A stretch of 64,000 nucleotides of DNA from NCBI GenBank assembly GCA_030248215.1, contig JASANG010003123.1:124001-188000 (forward strand). The letters run 5' to 3'. The DNA is from Enoplolaimus lenunculus. Its lineage: Eukaryota > Nematoda > Enoplea > Enoplida > Thoracostomopsidae. A model generated the notes under the pieces. It was not told the origin of the DNA, did not search any database, and saw nothing but the letters and a program-made list of their open reading frames with translations. The first letter of the stretch is position 1; each line of letters opens with the position of its first letter. Below are positions 42,201 through 54,400 of the stretch, in pieces. Both the position numbers and the translations under genes were made by a program.

Positions 42201-45200
42201 TATACAAAAACAACCTTGTTTCCAGTGACATTTTGCCCCCCTCCCATTCTGAGATCCTGGATCCGCCACTTGTTTCAACTGCTTTCACTGATGCACAAGC
42301 TCGACAATCAATACAAATTCACATTGCTAAATAAATACGACATGGGGGGTGTGCAAAATATCCCCCTTGAAAATTTGAATTAACAAAGTCTACCACCAGC
42401 ACCAATAAGCTGGTATTAAGCACAAACTTAGCTGCCAATAATCAACTGCGCATAGACAAACTTTTACCATACAACAGTATACTCTGCTGCTGCTGCTACT
42501 ACTACTGCAATATTTGTCTACTGCCCGAAGCTGTTTTCTTTTTTTACTTACTCGTCAGTTCTAAGTAACTTTTCATCGCTTCCTTAAAAGCCTAACAAAT
42601 TTCCCGTTCCAACTATCATCAGTATTCGTTTCGACAAAGGTTCTTCGCGTGTGGCTGCTTGCTAGCAGCAATACATACATATATACAGCACGCAATAGAG
42701 TTCGTCGATGTGTGAACGACAAGTTTTATAATGACATTTGCCGCTGCTTCACTACCCCAACCAATTGGCTCATACACGTGAACATTAAAATCTTTTTATT
42801 GCATTTTATCTTCATTTTTGAAACTGATTTATTGTACGCAGGCATACCTACCTACTTATATTATGATCAGAGAAGAAAATAATCAAATATTTAGTGACAC
42901 TTGTACACATGCCGCACAAGATTTAAAGCATCAGGCTAACACTGATCTTAAACGTAAAGTTATGACAAAATCAAATTGGACTAGAATGTATCCAGTTCCG
43001 GTGATAGAAATGAGTAAATTGTACTTGCCGGCACCGGATCCAGAGATGTTTGACGGAGGGAACGGGTCCGTAGCCAAATAAGAGCCAGGACTCGGCCCAC
43101 CGTAAAAATTTGGCCACCCCCTGAAATTTTTCAAGCCCATTACTTAGTCTGATATGTTTGGATGCCTCGCCTGAACAATTTTTAGCCGCCCTCCCAAGTA
43201 TGTTGCTGAGCTGACCATGGGCTTGGGACGGCACTCTGGGCATACAAAGAGCGATGTCCTCAAATGGCCGCACCGCAATTGTAAAATCAGCTTACAACTT
43301 TATCAAAACCATACCAACCCGATCAAACGTTCCGACTAAGTGCCAAACGGAACTGAATTATACCTACAAAAAACCACCGCACTGGAACCAACCGGTATAT
43401 GATTTGAATCCGGAATTCCGTTTGCACCTTGCGCTCCCGTTTTGAATATATCATTTGCGTTGAGACTTTATACTTCTTATACTTTCTGCTTTCGTTTTCA
43501 GTGTTTTTTGATTATCCCACCAGCTCATCCAGTCTACATTCGCATAACTTCAAAGTGGTCTGTCGAAGAACGGTCCCAAAAATTCACACAGTTCTCACGG
43601 TTTGCTTTACCGATTAAAAGCGCCCAAGAACGCTTTCATGCTTACGAAAGTTTATACATAATGTGATCCAATGAAAATTTAATAGCTATCTATAATCATA
43701 TATATATTATCTATACATATATACAATATATACTTCCTTCATACGATACAGTGTGGTTGGATAACAATACATCATCTCTCTGTATAAAAACTAGACGAGA
43801 GACACTCGACGCAAGCAATTATATTTGTCAGTTTTTGGCGACAGTATTTTTCGTCAGATTTTCTCATCCAAACCATATATTTTTTGGCGACGACAGTTAG
43901 AAGTGGGCGCGATCCTTTTTAACAATTTTAATCGCATCCGGCACCGTGCGTACACTGTCCGTCGCCTGATCGCATATGATACCATACAAAGACGGGCGCC
44001 GACGCAGGGCGCCGCATGATAAGCATAGCGCCACCTTTAGTCTAACTATCAATCGAGAGTATTTTACTGAGCTCAAATAAATGCTTCGAAGCCTAAATGT
44101 TCGCACGAACATATTTTTTTACACTTCAAATGTAATTAAGCTGCCACTTGCGATGTAAATCTTTTTCACAAGTTCTAAACAGAATCACTAAATACAACTC
44201 TAGCAGTTGTCGCCCACTACTATCCCTTACATTTAAGGTATAGGCAAGAACTTCAAAACGACACATAACAATCTCTTAAACCAAAAGGAAAACAAAACAA
44301 ACCCAATAAGGGAGGGGGGGGGGGGTATAATAACCAATCCAACTTAGCTCCTCTTCCCTCTCCCAAATTTTTATACAAACATAACGCCCCACCCACAGTC
44401 ATGGCTGCAAGCCGTAAGCACATACTGCGTATCATACGTAATCAGTGACACTAACTTTATAGCATAATTAAACCTACAGGGAGGAATAAACCAATATTAC
44501 TTTTCGTATAACGATAACAAATAGGGCCCGTGTTACTTTTAAGGCCGTCCCGGTTTCAGGTGGGTCTGTAAAACAGTAGGCTTACATTCTAGACTACATT
44601 TTTTGCTTAGGCTTAGGCTTAGGAATACGCTGTTGCAACGCTTAAGCTTAGGCTTAGGAATACGCTTGATCTACTGTTAAGGGTGCAAATGGTACTGGAT
44701 TATACGGGAATCTTAACAGCAAATTTATACCGGAATCCGAACAGCAAATGTATACCGGAATCGGAACTACAAGTTTTCTGACTATACGAATAATTGGTAT
44801 TAACAAGAATAACATTGATTTGGGGTGTCCGTTAGCTGGCAACAATTTTAAAAACGTCGAATGAACAAATTGGTGACGATTTTTGGTTCTGTAAAGCTAA
44901 ACTACGGTCAATTATTGATAAGTGAACTCATCGAAAGCAATTTAATAGATAAATGATACAGAATTTTTATGCAACATATCACAACTACATAAAGGCATAA
45001 AATTAAAAGGTTCAAATTCCGTTCCGCATTGATTATCATTATTCCGGTCCGGTTGCACCCTGCACCACGGACCCATATGGTTACTAGCTTCATCATGTTT
45101 TTGGTTTAGCGATCCATATACATGGTTATTATATCTTTTATAAGCCGCAACGGCTGTCTGTAGAATTTGCGATGATGAGATCGGCCGATACAGTGAAAAA

Positions 45201-48200
45201 GCTTGAATTTCAAATGGCTATATATAGCAGAATCGCATTGCCCAATGCTCGGAAAACGCCACAGTTTCGGTTAATTTTTGGTCATCACCGAAAAAATTAA
45301 AATTTTAAAATGCTACAGCAAATACATTAAAATAAAAATTTTCGTTCCCCATCATAGAAATACGTTATTTCAGGCAAAACAAACCAAAAATAAAGATTTC
45401 AATCGACTATATATACACAACGCTAAACGAAAAAACCACACATATGAATTTTTTCATCAATTCGCAACCTGAGTTTTGTCTAGGAAAGAAAAGAAAGACG
45501 TAGCTCAGTATTAACATTTCAAAAATCAAAATTACTGCTGCTATAATTAAACCATACAAATCATCACAATCATACAAACCGATCATTATGAAACGCGAAG
45601 ACTTACTCCGCGAGTTCAAGGTCAACGGCTACTTACCCGCGGTGAAATACATCATCCGGCATTACCACAACCTCATGAGTCACTATGCTCAACTCGCACA
45701 AACTGACACAACTCAATACTCGTTTGACTCAAGTGGCAACTCGTCTTCTACGATACAAAATCGCCCACCGCATAGCAGCGACGCTCAACGCAACCCGGGC
45801 AACAATTTTATATCGTCGCCTCTTGGGGCTGCGCAACTCGGTCGCCTATTTGTACCAATTAAACAATCGTTTCACGGTGACGGCAAATTCGAAGCATTTT
45901 GTGTCGTTTTTGCCGCAATATCAATTTGTGGTGCTGCACTGAACGCAAGTTCGCTATTTTATTTAATTCGATATCGGCGGCGACTGTTGAACAAACATTT
46001 AATTTACAAATATTTACTATTGGTGAGTTGTTTTTTTGAATTGCGCAACCAAATCGCGTAAGATAATAAGCACAAAACTGGTAAACCGGAAGGTTGTACA
46101 AAAATTTCGGAATTCCTGCACAACAATTCGATTCATGTTTCTATTCATATTCCTGCATTCAATGATGCAGGAACCGCAATTTTCACGGGTTGTGGCAAAT
46201 TATTTATAATCATTTAAACATTACAAACTTTGTCATTGTAAATGTTATTTCCAAACGAGTGTTTCTGTAATTAGATCAATTTTATTAACAAACTGTTTCT
46301 GTTGTGTTTTCGCAAAACTTGATGAGGAAATAGCTGAAAATTTGCCTAAGCCATTTTTTGACACGTTTTCTCAGTCGTCCAAAGTAACTCGAGGATGAAA
46401 CTTATTTCAAATTCCGGCTCCGGCTCCGGTTCCTGCAAAGAAAGTCAATTCCGGTTTAGGTAAAATTTAGTTCCTGTTGGAGGAACCCTGTAGTGACAAT
46501 CTTTGACCTTGCCTAATACTGCGTTGAAATTGAAAAACAGCCCATGTATAGAACAGGGCCGGATCGTTTTCCGGAGCGGCTATTACAGAGTCAGTTTAAG
46601 CTTTAAACTAACTTTTTTGCTTATGCTTAGGCTTACGAATAGGCTCATCCATAGGCTTAGGCTTAGGCTTAGAAATATGCTTATACGACTGTTCCGGCCG
46701 TTGTTCTATACATGGGCCAGACACCGATACGTATCATTCTTTCGCTGTACATTTTTCATTTCAGATGAGCATAATTAACATTCCAGCGTGCTTATTCGTA
46801 CTTCCACTCACACTTGTGATTAATTTAATTGAAGTATGGATACTGGGTCATTTCCTTTGCTACGTTCTGCCAATTATACAATCTGAACCAGGGCACGCAT
46901 CTGCGTTACTGTTGCTTGCATTGTGCGCTGAACGCTATCGCAGTGTACAATATCATGACACTTACTACAACAGCTCAACTTACGCCGAACTGCATCCGGT
47001 GTTAGTATTCGGCGCTGTGAATGCGGCAAGTGTCATTTTATGGTTGCCAGTTGTCGGTAAGCGTTCTTAGGGTAGCACAGTGCGCTTTTTGAAATATTTT
47101 AATGGTGTCGCTTGTATGCAAATTGCCGTACGTCGCCGAAGTTGCAACGGAATTTTGCTTAAAAACACTGCCCAATGTAACTTTTAACGCGGTAACTGCA
47201 GATTAAGTATATTCTTAAGCGTAAGACTTGCGCTATACTTGACTTCCGTCACCGTGCGTCACCCGTACGGCGCCGTCCATCACCGTGCGACTCGTATGAT
47301 ACCATATAGTAACGGACGGTGGCGGACAGCACCGGACGGTGGCAGACGGTGCCGTACGGATGACGGACGGCACCAGACGCCAACAATAGTACAGCGCAAC
47401 CCTAAACGTTGGAAAAAGCGTAAGCCTAACCAAAAGATGTAGCGTTAAATCAACGCCTACTCTTTTGAAGTTCACTACAAAATGAGACGACGCTAAAAGT
47501 GACATTGGACAAAAAAAATTACTTTCTCTTGTTTGCAAGCATTTTGACGAAGTATACTACGGTACCAGCAATATATCTACTCACTTCGCAAAAGTGATCT
47601 CTAGTCATAGTTGCTTGACATACATTCTGTTAATTTCAACAAACGGTTTTAAAACTTCCAAACTCCAATAAATTTTGCAATGTCAGTGATGCTGATAAGC
47701 AATCAAGTATTAAAAAAGCCATGAAACGGCGGAATGAATACCGATACTAAAAAACAAGCCCACGGCTAACTGTTTCACAATCGCCAGCCAGCGCCGGCGG
47801 AAGCGCAAACCATACTTCCAATTGGGCCCCCGACGCTTGGGGGCCCATCTTGAAATCATTTCAGTGTGGGGCCCTATGACCTGTTCGGAGGGACCGACTG
47901 TCCTAATGCCGGCCCTGCTCCAAGCATCTAAGGCCGTCAAAGTATACGATCAACTAACTTAACCTAAATCAGCTTCGGCTGTTGTACACTTTGCCCATAT
48001 TTACGCTTAGATTTAGGAAAAGCTTACCTTTGCTTAAGTCTAAGCCCAAGCCTCGAGCTCAAATATGAACTAAAAGTTGACAAAAGCCCTACTCATTAAG
48101 GCGCGTTACGGTACCACGACCTCGGCATCCTGAGTGCGTCACTCCAAGGCATTGCCGTTTGCTACCGGATCGATTCCTCAAAAAACATGGAGTACATTCG

Positions 48201-48386
48201 AGCGTTGTTCGTACTGCTCTACGTCTGCCCAATGACATTTATCGGCTATTTTATGGTCAAAACCAGTCTTGAGCTTGAAGCGTTGGAACGTCGCGCAATA
48301 CTTGCAAAGCATTCAATGCAAACCCGGCATTATCAGCAACAAACACTGCTGCTCAAAAGCGTCGATCTTAATGCAACAACAACAGC

Positions 48387-48432
<46 letters not shown>

Positions 48433-51400
48433 GCAACGACAACTTTGTTACATCGCCAATCAAACACAACATCAACAGCAACAACGTCGTCGATTGCCTT
48501 TACCACTCCACCAAGCAATAGCACCGTACCTTACGAGCAACAACTGGTCGACCGCTACGACAACAACATAATTCGTGAACGAAGCTCGAATGACAGCGTT
48601 TGGTAAACACAGCTGTAATAACTTAGGCTCTTGTGTACTTCCACCACCCGGCAGGCTTAGGCTTAGGTTTACGAAAAGGTTTACTTAAGTCGCAGCTTAT
48701 GCATAAACGTTTGCCTTAATCTCAAGCCTGAGCCCTAAGCATTGACCTAACTAAAAGAAAGTGTGCGAGAGCCAAAACTTGTTGACGGCACCAAGCCAAT
48801 TTGAGATGTTGTGATAATTTCGATTTAAAGTTGAAATATTGAAAGTTTGCATTTGATTTTGACGAATGTATATGCCACGGCAAGAACGTTTTCTTCGCAT
48901 AAAACATCGTTGCTTGTATATTTTATTGCAATAATTTTCACTTGTTTCGGTTTCCATCTAGAGTAAACTGCAAGCAAAAATCAGTACAGTGTAACTGTAA
49001 CCATTATATAGCATGTCGTTTGCCTTAAACGAAAATCACATACGTACTCAACGCAATAATAACCATGGTCGGGAAATTTCTAATTCCAATTCCACTTCTG
49101 AACATTATGAATTATTTATGATTTCAGTTGTCCACCATCGCCATCCTACCGGTCGGCTTCAAGCTCTCTACGCTCTCGCGAAAACAGCCAGGCGGCATGC
49201 GTCACGAGCAACTTTTGCCACCCACCAACAACAACGATGTACAACCGGCGACCGACTTGCATTTTCATCATCGAAGAACCCTCCTCATCAACCGAAACGT
49301 CTACAGCGGCCGCAGATTTTTCGACGCCACCCGAAGAATTTCCACCCTCACCGGTGCACCCAAAGGCTTCAGTTCAGTCTATAAGCAACACGTCATTATC
49401 TGTCCAATCAACAACTGAAACTCAAAACCAACGAAGACAACCTTCAGTCCGAATCAACCTAGTTCCAATTTCAAACATCACCATCGAACGTACCAACAAT
49501 TACTATACCGCCGGAACCGTCTTCTCTTCTACACGAAACTGTGTCAGCTTCACGCGTGCCCCAAACAGTCCTGAATCTAACAACTACAGCCATATTCACG
49601 CCCAACAAGGCAATCCATCAATAAAAACAACTGATGGTTACCAAACTCACTCTGTTTGCCCAAAGCAACGCAAATATCGATTCTTCAGTCTACAGCTACG
49701 TCGGCCGCCGTCAACCTCCACTACTTCTAAAACAATCGCTTCCAACCATTTCCATCGTTCAAAAAGCACGCGCGAAGCTTCAAAATCATGCAGACGGCGT
49801 TGGCCAAAACTCCGAAAGACAAAACAGCGAAGCAACCAGCCAATGAAACTACTCTATGAAGACCGTCAAGCAATGAAATCGTACTTTGAAGACCGTTATC
49901 CAATGAACTCTTCCTCTAATGACAGTCAACCAATGAAATCACTCTATGACGACAATCAACCAATGAAATCTTCCTGCGAACATCGTCCAACAATGAAATC
50001 ATCCTTTGAAGGCCGTCAGCCAAATCGCCACAAGGACCATCTTCCACCAATCAACAACTGCGACTGCTACGACAACTTCACTGAACAACCAATCACTAAA
50101 GCCGACTACGATTATCGCTCATCACACATCGAAAACCGTCCAATAACAACCGCACATTCGTTCTCGCGAAGCTTCAGTGCTATCTGTCGTTTCGGCAAAT
50201 CAACTCGCGCGTCCGCAATCGCAACCGCAACCGCTGCAAAACGTTGGTCAGCGTTAAGTGCGTTTCCCAGCATTGCACCTACTACCGCAAATACAAATAA
50301 CAACAACAATAATAATAATAATAATAATAACACAACAGATACTACACAATGCTCTTCAACTACACCGAACGAAGCGTTACTAGCATCAATTAAGCTACAC
50401 AAACTGCATCAGTCACATCTCGCCGCACTGATTTGTATATTCGCGTTATGCTGGCTCCCGTTAAAACTATTCACAATTACCAATTTTGTACTCGCCGAAG
50501 ACAATCCAGATCAAATTATGGCACTCGATATTGCAAGTGTTGTACTAACATTGGTCGCGTTTGTTCATACATGCTCGACTCCTGCGATTACACTACGCTT
50601 GATTTATATGCAATTGAACTTCTACTAAAGTCTACAAGGCTGACGCTATACTTTCTGTCAATTTTACTCAGAGACGTCATCTGTCAACGAGATTCAAATT
50701 GCGTCATTCTTCGCTATTGGACGCGAGCAATTCGCTTACGATGCCGCATGGCAGCAGACAGACAAAATCGTCTTATACTGGTCACTGGGACGGATGGCAT
50801 TGAAATATTAATAAACAGTGTTGTGCCACCCTTATATAACGATTCAATCAACAAAACGGTTTTCAGTGTTCCAACAACAACAACAACAACAACAACAACA
50901 ACTAATTTGTTATCAACAATGGAGGAAGTATTTTCCCAAATCCAGTGACAAGAATTTGAAATCACTTAGATCAAGTCAAAAGCAACGCCTTGGACTAGTT
51001 TATTAATTTAGGCAATTGCCAGGATGCGATCGGATATGAATATACCGGATACCAGAACCGAACACGGATATTAAATTTTTCATCGGATACCGGATATTGT
51101 ATATGTTATAATAATATATTTTTCACTGTATTTTTAGCGTGCTTAAGGTTTTCGTCTGTAATAATAAAGTTCGTAATTGCTGCTGATAAACTGAAATTAT
51201 TTAATTCACTAACTTCTTGACACGCCCAGAAATGTAATCGCAGCAGCATGTTAAAGACTCCAATGTAAAAAGCAGTTTTATGATATTCGGTTCAACAACC
51301 GTAAATATCCACTATCCAGTATCCGGTACGTTTATACCGGATACCAGTTTCTCACGGATGCTAAACCAGAATCGGATATCCGGTCGCACCCTGCTAATTG

Positions 51401-54400
51401 CATCATTAAATTTTGCGCAACCTGACAAAGGTCTGCAACATATATTTTGTTGAAACTTGCTATTCATAACGAGGAATGCGACTAAATTAAAATATTAACA
51501 CCACGTAAGCAGCAGGGTGCGACCGGATCGCGAAAAACCGGATACCGGAACCGGATAGTGTGTTTTTTAAATCAATCAATTTTTTGCACGTTAATGAGTC
51601 AGTAAATGTTAATTTATCTTTAGTAAACGGAATATTGCGTTTATATAAAAAACTCATCGAAATATCACAGCAAAATACTGTATATCTTACAAATTCCAAC
51701 CGTAATCGCCACGTTACAAACCAAACCATGTTCGGACAGTCAAAGAATGCTCGAATACCTTACCGGTTATGTTGGACTACTGTATACTTACATGTAATGG
51801 GACTGGAAACATAACATCTCACAACATAATTTGCAACAATTTGCGATTTACGAAATCATTACCGAAATCCGGTATCCGGTAAGTTTATACCGGATACCGG
51901 AACCGGATGCGGGTTTTTTGCCGGATAGTAAACCGGAGCCGGATATCCGGTCGCACCCTGGTAAGCAGAGATACGGAACAATATTATCAACTGTGTGCAG
52001 CATCTATTACCAGTTAGTGCTAGCTACGTCTTCCGCGTAACTCTTAAACGAATGAACGCAAAGCTTTAAAATTTGTCACACTTCTGAAAAATTTTCACAC
52101 GCATGCTATTCTGCGACTTGAGATCACCAGTTGCACATGTTGGCTTATTTCAAAACCTACTAGGAGGTGAGAATAGAGCTCACGATATCAATTTTTCACC
52201 TACTATATAAGTCACTACCACAGGCAGAGTAAGAGTCGAACGAAACCGTTGTTCAACATCTATTTGGATTCAATTTGCGTGCATTATACCCGAGATATCA
52301 CCATATCCCTACGGATGTTGCGTACCGGACAAACCTATGTTTTGATATTAGTAATCACTACTTCAATCGTGCGGCATATAGGTATATGTAGTAGGGATGT
52401 GCCGATACCAAAATTTTGGCCGATGCCGAACCGATACCGTTGCCGATTCAAACTTTGGTACACTATGCTTAATAAACAGATAGGATACAACATTACCAGG
52501 GTGCAACCGGAATTACAATTTACCGGAACCGGAACCGGAATTTGAAAATTTTACCGGAACCGGAACCGGAAAATGAAAAATGCATTTCACCAAAAATTTC
52601 ATTTTAATCTTATTTTTTGCTCTATTATTTGTGAAATAACCTTAGTCGAACATAGGTATTTATTTTATTTGTTTTGTTGTATTTTAGATTTTCATCATCG
52701 AATGAAGTGAAATCCACCATTAATGGCTTATATTCGGAGTACAAGTGGCTTTCAAAAGAGATTCTTAAAAATTAGCAATGTTAAGAAAACGGCCAAATTA
52801 TAATACCGGAATTTTTAAATCCGGTAAAAATTTACCGGAACCGGAACCGGAAGGTGAAAAAATGCCGGAACCGGAACCGGAATTCCGGTTGCACCCTGAA
52901 CATTACATCATTATATGAAGACTTAAACCCTAACCATCATCATAAAGGATAATAATCTAATAAGAACGGTTCATTTTAATTAATTTTTTCAAACACAAAC
53001 GCAAGAGAGATATCGGTTTTTTTGTAACTAGACACACTGATATGTGCCAAGAAATGACACTGATACCATTCCAACTGACTTATGTGCAAAAAGTATCGGC
53101 AAAGAATAGGCAAATTTTTTGCAGTGCTGATGCCGATGCCGATACCGATACTCACTAAAAGTGCCGATTATTGCCTATACTGATGCCGATCAATCTTCAC
53201 ATCCCTAATATATACATATTTTAATACACCGAGTCATTCTATTTTATTAAAAACTCAATCCGAAAAACATAGGTATGCCAGTTTCATACGGCAACGGGCA
53301 ACTGGCTGAAACCCAAACACTAGGAACGGTCCCTTCAAAGCAACCCTTAAATCATTATCTGCCAGAAAGCTACAACAAATACGTATAATAACCTGAATAA
53401 ATAAATATATAATTGGACAACATCGGAAGTTACCTTTGGTACAAAATAAGCCTCAAATAAACGACAAAGCGAAATCCTAACCCGGATGTAATTTCTATAA
53501 AATTAAAATATATACGTAAATATATAACTACGTTCATTATGGCAATTTTTGCGTTTAAATATATACACATAACAGTACAAACATGCACAATTGAAATCGA
53601 CCGGTTTGATTTCAACCGAAAATAACGTCAATAATTCGACAAAAATGAAATATTAGGCCATTGCCCATTACCAGCCATTATGGTCAACAATTCAGCTTAA
53701 AACTGAGTATTTACGTACTTACAGTTCAGTAATTACATAATTAATTACTTTATATAGGTATTTATAATACCAAAATTATGTTGAATAACTGAGAAACTAA
53801 CAGACTAATAGACTTCCAAGTTAATGAAGTACATACGTACCAGACAGAGCCGTTTACGAAATTTTGCCAAGTTCACCAACGGCGTAGCAAAACCTGGGGA
53901 AGTCTAGGGATCAAATAACCTGAATACTCTCCAGCTAGCATGGCTGAAGATGTCCTAAATTTTTTGCTAATCAACTAAAGTAAACCTTGCCTGTTGTTGT
54001 AGTTCAGCAATTGCCAACGCTCCAGGTACGGCACCAACTCCGTTTGACTTCTGCAACTCGTCAGTTACTGAACGTAGTCGCTTTTTACGCTGTTTAGCCG
54101 ATAAACTTGTCATTTTCAACCATCAGCGTTTATTTGCAATCAATATATATTTCCGAAATTAAGGTTTAATTTGGAAACGCAATATTATATACGTACGTAA
54201 TAGCTATATGTTAAATAAATGAAAGTATCTAAAAACGATTTAAAAACACAATTTTTTGAAAAGCTATAAAACAAAATTGCGTCACAATTTCACCAACTCC
54301 ATATTATCAAAAATACCAAAATTGAATGAACAATCACCCCATGGAGACTATCATAACCATCATCCAACTACACAGCAGGGTGGCATCAAAGGTTCGGATT

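Noticed and set aside
46622-46682. Interstitial nematode-type telomere repeat
   Set aside because: Hexamers are few, degenerate and enclosed by the inverted ends of a small element, so they are better explained as a subterminal transposon array.
50433-50948. 171-codon plus-strand frame overlapping the GPCR end
   Set aside because: Out-of-frame overlap with the TM6-TM7 coding sequence and 3' UTR, and its poly-Thr comes from a CAA repeat.
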